The notes under the pieces were generated by a model. That model had not been told where the DNA came from. It did not search any database and saw nothing but the letters and a program-made list of their open reading frames with translations. A DNA stretch of 64,000 nt from Bradyrhizobium sp. LHD-71 (lineage in GTDB: Bacteria > Pseudomonadota > Alphaproteobacteria > Rhizobiales > Xanthobacteraceae). This document shows positions 8,377-16,538 of this stretch, one piece after another (the first letter of the stretch is position 1; each line of letters starts with the position of its first letter). A program made the translations under genes and the position numbers. The stretch spans positions 124,001 to 188,000 of the forward strand of contig NZ_JAVIFX010000006.1 in the NCBI RefSeq assembly GCF_031157255.1, read 5' to 3'.

Positions 8377-9381
8377 TCAATGGCTATGCGGATAGCCGTG
8401 TCCGGCATGGGCCTGATCGTGCGCCTTCTGCCGCTGCTCGCGACGATAGCGCCCCATCCAGGTGCGCAACTCGAATTGTGAGAGCCCACCGCTTGCGCCG
8501 AAATCCTGGTAGAGCGTGTTGACGTTGACGATGATGCGTTCGGGGTCAAGCCAGCCCTTGAACGGCGAGAGGTCGATGTCGTACGCCGCGTCCGAGACAC
8601 TCATGCCGGCGTCGTAACGCTTTCGCACCTCGCGTGTGAGATACTCGAAGTAGGCTTTGAAATCTTTCAGCGCGTGCTTCTGCACGATTGGTCCATGACC
8701 GGGCACGATCGTCTCGACGTCCCAGCTCATGATGAGGTCGCACGCCTTGATCCAGTTCGAGATCGGCCCTGCCCAGGCGGGCGGATGGCCGTTCGAAAAC
8801 ACGATATCGCCGGTGAACACAGTTTTGTCCTGCGGTACATGAATGAGGACGTCGCCGCGTGTGTGGGCCGGGCCGACTTCGATCAGCTTCACCAGCTTAT
8901 CGCCCACCTGCAGGTCGAGCTCGCGGTCGAAGGTCTTCGTCGGCATCGTCAACACGATGCCTTCGAAATCGAAGTTGCCGTCGAGATTTTCGTGCTGGAA
9001 TAGCCCGGCGTCGCCCAGGGCCTGCCAGTTCTTCAGTTCCTGCCGCCGTGCCTCGACGTCGAGCTCCTTCATCTCGTCGTAGCATTTCTGCGAGGCGATG
9101 ATCTGCGCACCGCCGACGAGTTGGTTGCCGAAGGTATGGTCGGCGTTGGAATGGGTGTTCACCAATGTGCCGATGTGCGAGGCGGAAGGGACGGCCGCGC
9201 GCATCCGCTCCAGCATTTCGCCTGTGAGCTTCAGATCGTAGAGTGTGTCGACAAGCAGCGTCTGGCCGCTATCGGCGATCAGTCCGGCGTTGCTCCAGCC
9301 CCAGCCTCCAGTTGGCTGCAGATATGCAAAGCAGCCGTTGCCGAGGTCGTGCAGCCCCTTCGTGAACGTCCAACTCGGCAT
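8377..9381 (-). CDS. Metallo-beta-lactamase-fold hydrolase with altered metal motif
   Basis: A 334-residue MBL-fold protein. The metal motif normally HxHxDH reads H77-S-N-A-D81-H82, with Asn79 replacing the second His. The other ligands look normal: H173 (GPAHTRGD), D192 (FTGDIVF) and H229 (VPGHGPI). Metal site 1 may therefore be weakened or single-metal, although such HxNxDH proteins form a recurrent subgroup. The C-terminus is His-rich (last 15 residues). GGAGG five bases before the ATG supports the start. It is divergent from the quinone oxidoreductase. The substrate is unknown; related proteins are annotated as hydroxyacylglutathione hydrolase-like or quinoprotein-relay-like. Confidence 0.88.
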   Translation of the reverse strand: MPSWTFTKGLHDLGNGCFAYLQPTGGWGWSNAGLIADSGQTLLVDTLYDLKLTGEMLERMRAAVPSASHIGTLVNTHSNADHTFGNQLVGGAQIIASQKCYDEMKELDVEARRQELKNWQALGDAGLFQHENLDGNFDFEGIVLTMPTKTFDRELDLQVGDKLVKLIEVGPAHTRGDVLIHVPQDKTVFTGDIVFSNGHPPAWAGPISNWIKACDLIMSWDVETIVPGHGPIVQKHALKDFKAYFEYLTREVRKRYDAGMSVSDAAYDIDLSPFKGWLDPERIIVNVNTLYQDFGASGGLSQFELRTWMGRYRREQRQKAHDQAHAGHGYPHSH

Positions 9382-9575
9382 AGCGGCCTCCCAACCTTCA
9401 TGGCGAGGAGGTGGACGCGGCTACGTCGCTCCTCCGCCTGACGAGTAGATACCGGAGCTGCTGTCCGCTCAAGACTTGCGTGTTGGGAATGTGGGGCGCG
9501 CTCGCATGCTGCTTGTACCGGCGTGCGTGGTGTTCCAGTTTGCGCGCCAATCAATGTTGGCGGGAGCGAGACACG

Positions 9576-10571
9576 ATGAAGGCACTGATCAGCCACAATC
9601 CCGGCGGGCCGGAAACGCTGGTGCTGGAATCCATTCCCGATCCTGAACCCAAGGCGGGCGAAGTGCTCGTCGCCACCAAGGCGTGCGGCGTCAACTATCC
9701 CGACGTGCTGACGATCCAGGACCTTTATCAGACGAAGCCGCCGCGTCCGTTTGCACCGGGGACGGAAATTGCCGGCGTCGTCGAAAAGACCGGCGCCGGC
9801 GTCGCGGCGTTCAAGGTCGGCGACAAGGTGTTCGGCTCGATCGGTCACGGCGGCATGGCCGAGAAGGTCGCCGTGCCGGCCGATCGGCTGTCGCCGATCC
9901 CTGATGGGATGTCGTTCGAGGATGCCTCGGCGTTCTCGTCCATGTACAACACGTCATACATGGCGCTGAAGGATCGCGCCGAGATCAAGCCGGGCGAGCG
10001 GCTGCTCGTGCTCGGCGCGGCCGGCGGCGTCGGCATCGCCGCGGTCGAGCTTGGCAAGGCGTTCGGCGCGCATGTGATTGCTGCGGCGTCGTCGCAGCAG
10101 AAGGTCGATGCCGCAAAGAAGGCCGGCGCCGACGAGGGAGTTGTCTATCCGCGCGGCCCGTTCGATCGCGCGGGCCAAAAGGCCCTCGCGGATTTGTTCA
10201 AGAGCGTCGCCGGTGAGAAGGGCTTTGACGTCGTCTACGATCCCGTCGGCGGTGATTACGCCGAAGCGGCCCTGCGGTCGATGGCGTGGGGCGGGCGCTT
10301 TCTCGTCGTCGGTTTTCCGGCGGGTATCCCGAAGATTCCGCTCAACCTGCCGCTCCTGAAGACCTGCCAGATCGTCGGAGTCTATTCCGGCGGCTTCAAG
10401 AAGGAGCATCCGCAGAAGAGCCGGGAGAACACCAAGGCGATTATCGAGCTTTACAAAAAGGGCGTTATCCGGCCGCTGGTATCGAAGACCTATCCGCTGG
10501 AGAAAGGCGGCGATGCGATCGCCGCTCTTGCCGCGCGCGAAGCGCTCGGCAAAGTGGTGGTGACAATCTAG
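9576..10571 (+). CDS. NADPH:quinone oxidoreductase (zinc-less MDR family)
   Basis: A 331-residue medium-chain dehydrogenase/reductase of the quinone oxidoreductase type. It has the substrate-domain opening MKALISHNPGGPETLVLE, then a nucleotide-binding motif LVLGAAGGVGIAAVELGKAFGA near residue 143. The structural and catalytic zinc Cys sets of alcohol dehydrogenases are absent. It likely reduces quinones or enoyl/enone compounds with NADPH in the cytoplasm. The start at 9576 is chosen over an upstream in-frame extension (to 9411) because the MDR domain begins there and GGGAG lies 10 bases upstream. The stop TAG lies at the first bases of a dispersed palindromic repeat. Confidence 0.9.
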   Translation: MKALISHNPGGPETLVLESIPDPEPKAGEVLVATKACGVNYPDVLTIQDLYQTKPPRPFAPGTEIAGVVEKTGAGVAAFKVGDKVFGSIGHGGMAEKVAVPADRLSPIPDGMSFEDASAFSSMYNTSYMALKDRAEIKPGERLLVLGAAGGVGIAAVELGKAFGAHVIAAASSQQKVDAAKKAGADEGVVYPRGPFDRAGQKALADLFKSVAGEKGFDVVYDPVGGDYAEAALRSMAWGGRFLVVGFPAGIPKIPLNLPLLKTCQIVGVYSGGFKKEHPQKSRENTKAIIELYKKGVIRPLVSKTYPLEKGGDAIAALAAREALGKVVVTI

Positions 10572-10637
10572 ATTCGTTGTTTGGTCGCATTTTCTGCGGA
10601 AAACCGGTGTCCACTTTTCCGGAAAATGCTCGAGCGC
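10571..10637. repeat. Dispersed palindromic element, copy 1 (core only)
   Basis: About 66 bp with the inner palindrome TTTTCTGCGGAAAACC...TTTTCCGGAAAA, nearly identical to 11911-11977 and to the reverse complement of 47131-47195. It lies directly after the quinone oxidoreductase stop codon. This copy lacks the adjoining 17-bp-stem hairpin seen in the other two. No coding capacity; mobility mechanism unknown. Confidence 0.85.
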
Positions 10638-10782
10638 ACGGGGTTTGGCGTTCGTACCAGCGTTGCCGCGCATCTTTGGTACGAACGTCAGGGACACTGG
10701 ATTTCTGCGGCGGTGGTCGCGTGCTGGCAACAGCCGGGGCATCGCCTATAGTGGCTACGACAACGGAAACGGGGAGGCGACA

Positions 10783-11709
10783 ATGCCGAACATGCGCGTG
10801 CTTGCATCAGATCTGGAATTTCCCGAGGGGCCGGTGGCGATGCCTGACGGCTCGGTCATCCTGGTCGAAATCCGCGGCCAGCGGCTGACACGGGTTCATC
10901 CCGACGGGCGGAAGGAAACCGTGGCCCAGATCCCGGGCGGACCCAACGGCGCTGCGCTCGGCCCCGACGGCAAGATGTATATCTGCAACAACGGCGGCTT
11001 CTCGTGGGCGCAGGTCAACGGCCGCAACGTCTCCGGTGGCCCTGCTTCGGATTACAAGGGCGGTTCGCTGCAGCGCGTCGACCTGCAGAGCGGCAAGATC
11101 GAAACTCTTTTCGACAAGTGCGGTGAGTTCAGATTGAACGGCCCGAACGACCTCGTGTTCGACAAGGGGGGCGGTCTCTGGTTTTCCGATCTCGGCAAGC
11201 GCCGACCGCGCGAGATGGATCTCGGCGCGGTCTACTATGTGAAGCCCGGATTAAAGGAGATCGTCGAGGTCGTCTCGCCGCTTTTGCCCGCGAACGGCAT
11301 CGGTCTGTCGCCCGACGAAAAGACGGTCTACGTCGCCGAGACACCGACCGCTCGGGTCTGGTCGTTTGCGATCGCGGGACCCGGCCAGATCGCGCCAGTG
11401 GACGTGATCTATCGTGGCGAAAAAGGCAAGCCGCTCGCCGGTCTCGGCGGCTATCAGATGTTCGATTCACTCGCCCTGGAGGCCAACGGCAACATCTGTG
11501 TGGCGACGCTCGCCTCGGGCTGCATCTCGGTAATCGCGCCGGACGGCAAGCTAGTCGAACAGATCCCGACCGGTGACGTGGCGACCACCAACATCTGCTT
11601 CGGAGGGCCTGAATTGAAGACGGCCTACATCACACTGTCCGGCAAGGGGCAGCTCGTGGCGATGGACTGGCCGCGACCCGGACTGCCGTTGAACTTCCTC
11701 AACACCTAG
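10783..11709 (+). CDS. SMP-30/gluconolactonase-family lactonase
   Basis: A 308-residue six-bladed beta-propeller of the SMP-30/gluconolaconase/LRE type. Typical family features are DLEFPEGPVAMPDGSVILVE near the start (metal-ligand Glu), GPNGAALGPDGKMY, LNGPNDLVFDKGGGLWFSDLG and ANGIGLSPDEKTVYVAET, each carrying the Asn/Asp residues that bind the metal. It probably hydrolyses a sugar or other lactone. The ATG at 10783 is preceded by GGGGAGG. An in-frame extension to 10645 was rejected as lying outside the domain. The stop codon TAG is part of the CTAG that opens a double-hairpin repeat. Confidence 0.88.
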   Translation: MPNMRVLASDLEFPEGPVAMPDGSVILVEIRGQRLTRVHPDGRKETVAQIPGGPNGAALGPDGKMYICNNGGFSWAQVNGRNVSGGPASDYKGGSLQRVDLQSGKIETLFDKCGEFRLNGPNDLVFDKGGGLWFSDLGKRRPREMDLGAVYYVKPGLKEIVEVVSPLLPANGIGLSPDEKTVYVAETPTARVWSFAIAGPGQIAPVDVIYRGEKGKPLAGLGGYQMFDSLALEANGNICVATLASGCISVIAPDGKLVEQIPTGDVATTNICFGGPELKTAYITLSGKGQLVAMDWPRPGLPLNFLNT

Positions 11710-11871
11710 TGTCCCGAATCCGAAGTTCGCTATACTTTGCAGCGAGCTCAGAGCGAACTTCGGATACGATCAGGACACTAGCAAGCTTATGATTCTAGTG
11801 TCGTTTATGGATCAGAAATTCGCACGATGGACTCGCGGCAAGGATGGTGCGAATTTCTGATCGACGACACT
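11706..11871. repeat. Double-hairpin dispersed element, copy 1
   Basis: Two hairpin modules each bounded by CTAGTGTC/GACACTAG-like ends: module A at 11706-11781 (arms CCGAATCCGAAGTTCGC and GCGAACTTCGGAT) and module B at 11795-11871 (arms GATCAGAAATTCGCAC and GTGCGAATTTCTGATC), joined by a 13-base linker. Other copies are at 16357-16524 and, inverted, at 24174-24341. The element provides the stop codon of the upstream gene. No ORF or transposase is associated. Confidence 0.88.
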
Positions 11872-11977
11872 GGAGCGCTTTCCGATTAGTTTGAATCGGA
11901 AAGCGCTCCAGATTCGTTTGTTGGTCGCATTTTCTGCGGAAAACCGGTGTCCACTTTTCCGGAAAATGCTCTAGCGC
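11871..11977. repeat. Dispersed palindromic element, copy 2 (hairpin plus core)
   Basis: It starts with a perfect 17-bp stem (11871-11887 and 11894-11910, loop AGTTTG) followed by the 67-bp core shared with 10571-10637. The same hairpin-plus-core arrangement occurs in reverse at 47131-47235. It abuts the double-hairpin element to its left and ends a few bases from the VOC gene. Confidence 0.85.
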
Positions 11978-11980
11978 GGA

Positions 11981-12397
11981 TCATGTCGGCCGGCGTGCAA
12001 CGTTGGTGACGAAGCGCAACAGATAACCATCGGGGTCCGCGACCACAAACTGACGATTGCGGACCTCGTCGTCGTGGCGGCGATACCACTTTTCCTCGAT
12101 CGGAACGATCACGTGCGCCGCTGCGCCGAGCACACGCGCATAGAGCTCGTCGACGTCGCCGATCCGGATCTGAAAATTGACGCCGCGACCAAAAGGATGT
12201 TCGAGGGGCGCGGTGGTGAACCGCCGACCCGGACCTGCGGCTTCTTCAAGCATCAGGTTTGCGCCTTCGAGTTCGAGAAACGCGAAACGCTCCTCAGGCC
12301 GCTCGTAAAGCACGCTGCAGCCGATGATGGCGGTGTAGAATGCAAGAGACTTGTCGAGGTTCTCGACCTCGAGCTCGGGAATGAGTCTTGCGGTCAT
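11981..12397 (-). CDS. VOC-superfamily (glyoxalase/bleomycin-resistance-like) protein
   Basis: A 138-residue single-chain vicinal-oxygen-chelate protein. It begins ARLIPELEVENLDKSLAFYT, the standard first beta-alpha unit, and includes FAFLELEGANLMLEE and, near the end, FVVADPDGYLLRF, whose metal-region sequence resembles bleomycin-resistance proteins more than glyoxalase I. The usual metal-ligand His/Glu pattern is not evident, so a binding role is possible. Divergent from the GNAT gene, about 64 bp apart. Substrate unknown. Confidence 0.82.
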   Translation of the reverse strand: MTARLIPELEVENLDKSLAFYTAIIGCSVLYERPEERFAFLELEGANLMLEEAAGPGRRFTTAPLEHPFGRGVNFQIRIGDVDELYARVLGAAAHVIVPIEEKWYRRHDDEVRNRQFVVADPDGYLLRFVTNVARRPT

Positions 12398-12461
12398 GGC
12401 GGCTCCTGACTATGGCTGGAGGCCTGAGCGTCGAGTGTAGCAGCAAACAGGGACTGAAAGC

Positions 12462-13070
12462 ATGGTCTGGCTCGAACCCGTCACTCTTGAAGGCCCCCAC
12501 GGGCGGCTCGAGCCGCTGGCCCATACCCATTATGACGGTCTCGTCGAGGCGGTGAAGGACGGCGATCTTTGGGACCTTTGGTACACTTCCGTGCCGGAGC
12601 CGGAGAAAATGACGGCCGAGATCGACCGTCGCCTCGGCTTGCAGGCCGCAGGCTCGATGCTGCCATTCACGGTCAAACAGCCGGACGGTGCCATCGCCGG
12701 CATGACGACGTATATGAACGTCGATGCCGCCCACAAGCGCGTCGAAATCGGCTCGACCTGGTATCGCAAGGCGGTTCAGCGCACACCGCTGAACACCCAG
12801 TGCAAGCTGCTGCTGCTGCAACATGCCTTCGAGAAGCTGAATTGCATCGCGGTGGAATTCCGGACCCACTTCTTCAACCAGCAGAGCCGCGCCGCGATTG
12901 CGCGGCTGGGAGCGAAGCAGGACGGCATCCTGCGCAACCACCAGGTGGCGCCGAACGGCACCTTGCGCGATACGGTGGTGTTCTCGATCATCGCGTCGGA
13001 ATGGCCGACGGTGAAGACGCATCTGACCTATCAGCTGGAGCGCGGACGCGAGGGCCGGATGCCCCGGTGA
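12462..13070 (+). CDS. GNAT-family N-acetyltransferase (RimJ/RimL-like)
   Basis: A 202-residue acetyltransferase of the RimJ/RimL type. It opens with LEPVTLEGPHGRLEPL, carries the central IAGMTTYMNVDAAHKRVEIG strand segment (motif A region), and ends with the typical NQQSRAAIARLGAKQDGILRNH block (motif B) that places a residue pair near acetyl-CoA. Proteins of this subgroup modify protein N-termini or small molecules; the substrate cannot be told from sequence. A single gene, convergent with the MoxR gene on the right. Confidence 0.87.
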   Translation: MVWLEPVTLEGPHGRLEPLAHTHYDGLVEAVKDGDLWDLWYTSVPEPEKMTAEIDRRLGLQAAGSMLPFTVKQPDGAIAGMTTYMNVDAAHKRVEIGSTWYRKAVQRTPLNTQCKLLLLQHAFEKLNCIAVEFRTHFFNQQSRAAIARLGAKQDGILRNHQVAPNGTLRDTVVFSIIASEWPTVKTHLTYQLERGREGRMPR

Positions 13071-13106
13071 TCGCTCGGACCGGTCGGCACCCAGCCCGCA
13101 AACGAA

Positions 13107-13128
13107 ATCGCCGGGCATGCCCGGCGAT
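13107..13128 (-). terminator. Terminator of the MoxR gene
   Basis: Perfect 10-bp inverted repeat ATCGCCGGGC/GCCCGGCGAT around AT. On the minus strand it is followed by TTCGTTT. It lies between convergent genes and may serve both. Confidence 0.65.
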
Positions 13129-13158
13129 CGCATCAGGTCAGTGACGGCGTAAAGGCCG

Positions 13159-14001
13159 TTAGACTTCGCGGCGGCTCAGGAACGCCAGCCGCTCGAACAA
13201 GTGGACATCCTGCTCGTTCTTCAGCAGCGCGCCGTGCAGCGGCGGGATCAGCTTGCGCGGGTCGCGCTCGCGCAGCATTTCCGGTGTCATGTCCTCGTTG
13301 AGCAGAAGCTTCAGCCAGTCGAGCAATTCGGATGTGGAAGGCTTCTTCTTCAGCCCCGGCACCTCGCGCACTTCGAAGAAGATGCGCAGCGCCTCTTCGA
13401 CCAGTCGCTGCTTGATCCCCGGGAAGTGCACTTCGACGATCTGGCTCATCGTCTCGGAGTCGGGGAATTTGATGTAATGGAAGAAACAGCGACGCAGAAA
13501 GGCGTCCGGCAGCTCCTTCTCGTTGTTTGACGTGATCATCACGATCGGTCGCTTCGCCGCCTTGATGTTCTCGCCGGTCTCGTAGACGAAGAATTCCATG
13601 CGATCGAGCTCGAGCAGGAGATCGTTCGGAAACTCGATATCCGCCTTGTCCACCTCGTCGATCAGCAGCACCGGCCGCTTCTCCGAAGTAAAGGCCTCCC
13701 ACAGCTTGCCGCGCTTGATGTAGTTGGAAATGTCCGAGACGCGCTTGTCACCGAGCTGGCTGTCGCGCAGGCGCGAGACCGCGTCGTACTCATAAAGGCC
13801 CTGCTGTGCCTTCGTGGTCGACTTGATGTGCCAGGTGATCAGCGGCGCATCGAGCGCCTTGGCGACTTCCTCGGCGAGCACGGTCTTGCCGGTGCCCGGT
13901 TCGCCTTTGATGAGCAAGGGTCGCTCCAGCACGATGGACGCGTTAACGGCGATCTTCAGATCATCGGTCGCGACGTAATTCTTGGTTCCGGTAAATTTCA
14001 T
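13159..14001 (-). CDS. MoxR-family AAA+ ATPase
   Basis: A 280-residue AAA+ ATPase, chaperone-like, that usually works with a von Willebrand A-domain partner to mature or activate a protein complex. Walker A is GEPGTGKT (residues 33-40) and Walker B LLIDEVDKAD (112-121), with sensor 1 MITSNNEKELPDAFLRRC after it. The sequence resembles the CoxD-like branch rather than classical MoxR. The likely partner, a CoxE-like VWA protein, lies 650 bp away and is transcribed divergently at 14649, with a GlsB-like gene between. The target complex is not in the window. Confidence 0.9.
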   Translation of the reverse strand: MKFTGTKNYVATDDLKIAVNASIVLERPLLIKGEPGTGKTVLAEEVAKALDAPLITWHIKSTTKAQQGLYEYDAVSRLRDSQLGDKRVSDISNYIKRGKLWEAFTSEKRPVLLIDEVDKADIEFPNDLLLELDRMEFFVYETGENIKAAKRPIVMITSNNEKELPDAFLRRCFFHYIKFPDSETMSQIVEVHFPGIKQRLVEEALRIFFEVREVPGLKKKPSTSELLDWLKLLLNEDMTPEMLRERDPRKLIPPLHGALLKNEQDVHLFERLAFLSRREV

Positions 14002-14150
14002 TGGAGTGCCTTGCTTCTTCCTTCGGTTTCGGCCGCCGCCCTGTTTGTTTTTGGCGGTCGCGCCTGACGTTGCCTGCCTGACATGCGATCGGCTGCCTGA
14101 GCGTCCCTCGGGGCGATCGGGCAGCCGATCAGCGTTTTACAATTCCTTCT

Positions 14151-14402
14151 TCATGCCCGTCTGATGAGGGAGATGATGACGAGCACGATGATGGCGCCGA
14201 TCGCAGCGTTGATGATCGCTCGCACAATGCCCGTGCCGAGGTTGAGGCCGAGTTGCGGCAGCAGCCAGCCGGCTACCACCGCGCCGACGATACCGACGAC
14301 GATATTGCCGATCAGGCCGAACCCGCCGCCCTGGACGATCAGGCCGGCAAGCCAGCCCGCAATCGCTCCGACGATCAGCCAGGCAACTACAGATTCAACC
14401 AT
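14151..14402 (-). CDS. GlsB/YeaQ/YmgE-family stress-response membrane protein
   Basis: An 83-residue, very hydrophobic protein with three membrane segments and the family signature GAIAGWLAGLI (residues 11-21) followed by the Gly-rich NIVVGIVGAVVAGWLL. These transglycosylase-associated proteins are induced by stress; their biochemical function is not established. The ATG at 14402, preceded by GGGGAG, is taken as start. It sits between the divergent MoxR and VWA genes on the MoxR strand. Confidence 0.88.
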   Translation of the reverse strand: MVESVVAWLIVGAIAGWLAGLIVQGGGFGLIGNIVVGIVGAVVAGWLLPQLGLNLGTGIVRAIINAAIGAIIVLVIISLIRRA

Positions 14403-14648
14403 CAAACTCCCCGAACTCTAATGAACGAGCCACGACCAGGTGGTCTTGGCCGCTTTCAATGTCCGGGGAGCCTCGCATTCCGGCCGCCGGAACCGTCAGT
14501 GTAGAGGAATTGGCGGCCCGGTCCAGCACACGCCCGCCACAAGCTCTGCTTCCGCCGCGTAAGGGTTTGCGTGGCGCGGGGGTGACGGGCGGTGGCGCAG
14601 GAGCTTGGCTGACTTGACGGGCGCACGGTCCCGTCACACTCTGCAGCC

Positions 14649-15824
14649 ATGTTCCTGCAATTCTTCTCTTCGCTGCGCGAGGCGCAGATTCCCGTCACCC
14701 TGCGTGAGTATCTCACGCTGATGGAGGCGCTCGACAAGGATCTCGCCGAGCAGTCGGTCGAGAACTTCTACTATCTGTCGCGCTCGGCGCTGGTGAAGGA
14801 CGAGCGCAACCTCGACAAATTCGACCGCGTGTTCGGAGTGACCTTCAAAGGGCTGGAAAGCCTGCTCGACGCACTCGACAAGGCCGACATCCCGGAAGAG
14901 TGGCTGAAAAAGCTGGTCGACAAGTATCTCACCGAGGAAGAGAAGAAGCAGATCGAGGCCATGGGCTGGGATAAGCTCATGGAAACGCTGCGCAAGCGCC
15001 TCGAGGAGCAGAAGGGTCGCCATCAGGGCGGCAACAAGTGGATCGGCACAGCCGGCACCTCGCCGTTCGGCGCCGAGGGCTACAACCCGGCCGGCGTCCG
15101 CATCGGCCAGAAGAAGAACCGCAACTTCTCGGCCGTGAAGGTCTGGGACAAGCGCGAGTTCAAGGACCTCGACGGCAACATCGAGCTCGGCATCCGCAAC
15201 ATCAAGATCGCACTGCGTCGTTTGCGAAAATTCGCGCGCACCGGCGCGCCGGATGAGCTGGATCTGGACACCACGATCAAGAAGACCGCCAACCAGGGCT
15301 ATCTCGACCTGCACATGCGCCCCGAGCGGCGCAATGCCGTGAAGGTGCTGATCTTCTTCGACATCGGCGGCTCGATGGATTCGCACATCGCCACCTGCGA
15401 GGAGTTGTTCTCGGCGGCAAAGACCGAGTTCAAGCACATGGAGTATTTCTACTTCCACAATTGCCTCTACGAGAGCGTGTGGAAGGATAATCGGCGACGC
15501 TTCACCGATCGCACGCCGACGTGGAACGTGATGCACAAATACGCGCACGATTACAAAATCATCTTCGTCGGCGATGCGTCGATGTCGCCGTACGAGATCG
15601 TCATGCCGGGCGGCTCGGTCGAACACGTGAATGAGGAGGCCGGCTCCGTCTGGCTCGAGCGTATCACGCGGCTCTATCCGCACGTGGTCTGGCTCAACCC
15701 GGTGGCGCAGAAGCACTGGAGCTATTCGGAATCGATCAGCGTGATCAAGAAAGCGATGAACGATCGCATGTTCCCGCTGACGATCGAAGGTCTCGACGCC
15801 GCAATGCGCGAGCTGGTGCGGTAG
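14649..15824 (+). CDS. CoxE-like VWA-domain protein
   Basis: A 391-residue protein with a helical charged N-terminal half and a C-terminal von Willebrand A domain. It is the expected partner of the MoxR ATPase nearby. The MIDAS metal site reads D238-I-G-G-S242-M, so the first Ser of DxSxS is Gly; metal binding may be altered. FVGDASMSPYEI supplies a later Asp, consistent with the MIDAS fold. A Lys/Arg-rich linker lies at residues 113-170. The start ATG at 14649 precedes a well-formed FLQFFSSLREAQIPVT opening typical of the family. Role: probably metal-centre or complex maturation with MoxR; inference only. Confidence 0.88.
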   Translation: MFLQFFSSLREAQIPVTLREYLTLMEALDKDLAEQSVENFYYLSRSALVKDERNLDKFDRVFGVTFKGLESLLDALDKADIPEEWLKKLVDKYLTEEEKKQIEAMGWDKLMETLRKRLEEQKGRHQGGNKWIGTAGTSPFGAEGYNPAGVRIGQKKNRNFSAVKVWDKREFKDLDGNIELGIRNIKIALRRLRKFARTGAPDELDLDTTIKKTANQGYLDLHMRPERRNAVKVLIFFDIGGSMDSHIATCEELFSAAKTEFKHMEYFYFHNCLYESVWKDNRRRFTDRTPTWNVMHKYAHDYKIIFVGDASMSPYEIVMPGGSVEHVNEEAGSVWLERITRLYPHVVWLNPVAQKHWSYSESISVIKKAMNDRMFPLTIEGLDAAMRELVR

Positions 15825-15832
15825 TTGTCGTC

Positions 15833-15853
15833 GTCCCTCGCGAAAGCGGGGAC
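15833..15853. repeat. Short GAAA-loop hairpin repeat
   Basis: GTCCCTCGC-GAAA-GCGGGGAC, one of several such hairpins in the window (19948-19965, 43179-43201, 61034-61053). It falls between the VWA gene and the rhodanese gene. Confidence 0.7.
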
Positions 15854-15879
15854 CCAAATGCCGTGAGGGAGAAGTCGCC

Positions 15880-16335
15880 ATGCCGCAAACCATCAAGCGT
15901 GGATACAAGGCCATGCTCGATGAGGCGAACGCCGTCGTCGAGACGATCCCGGCTGCCGATGCGGTCAAGCAATTTCCGCAAGGCGGTTCAAATCTGAAGG
16001 ACACCGTGATCATCGACCTGCGTGATCCGCGCGAGATCGAACGCGAGGGACGTATTCCCGGCGCGTTTTCATGTCCGCGCGGCATGCTGGAATTCTGGAT
16101 CGATCCGGCTAGTCCCTACGCGAAGCCGATCTTTCAGGAAGACAAGAAGTTCGTCTTCCACTGTGCGAGCGGCTGGCGCTCGGCACTTGCCGCAAAGGTC
16201 GCCCAGGAAATGGGCCTGAATCCGGTCGCGCACCTTGGCGGTGGCTTCACGGCATGGCGCGAGGCGGGCGGTGCGGTCGAGAAAGTCGAGCCGAAGAAGG
16301 CGGCCGGCGATAAGTCGCCGGAGACGAAGAAGTAG
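15880..16335 (+). CDS. Single-domain rhodanese-like sulfurtransferase
   Basis: A 151-residue rhodanese-domain protein. The active-site Cys95 lies in the loop CASGWRS, the standard six-residue rhodanese loop. IDLRDPREIEREGRIPGA (about 45-62) is the CH2-like motif of the family. It transfers sulfane sulfur, acceptor unknown. A GAGGGAGAAG ribosome site precedes the ATG. A Lys/Glu-rich tail follows the domain. It is followed by a double-hairpin repeat and then by a larger sulfurtransferase on the same strand. Confidence 0.9.
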   Translation: MPQTIKRGYKAMLDEANAVVETIPAADAVKQFPQGGSNLKDTVIIDLRDPREIEREGRIPGAFSCPRGMLEFWIDPASPYAKPIFQEDKKFVFHCASGWRSALAAKVAQEMGLNPVAHLGGGFTAWREAGGAVEKVEPKKAAGDKSPETKK

Positions 16336-16356
16336 TTTGACGTCATCGCGCTGAGG

Positions 16357-16524
16357 CTAGTGTCCCGAATCCGAAGTTCGCAACACTTCGCGGCACCCTC
16401 AGAGCGAACTTCGGATTCGACAAGGACACTAGCAAGATCATAATTGTAGTGTCGTTTATGGGTTCACAAATTCGCTCCTCGGAGTCGCGGCGAGCGATGG
16501 AGCGAATTTCTGAACCACGACGCT
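16357..16524. repeat. Double-hairpin dispersed element, copy 2
   Basis: Same two-module structure as 11706-11871: CTAGTGTC opening, arms CCGAATCCGAAGTTCGC and GCGAACTTCGGATTCG, then a second hairpin with ATTCGCTC/GAGCGAAT arms. It is more diverged than the other two copies. It ends about 15 bp before the sulfurtransferase start and must include or displace that gene's promoter. Confidence 0.85.
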
Positions 16525-16538
16525 ACCGGAGCGCGTCC

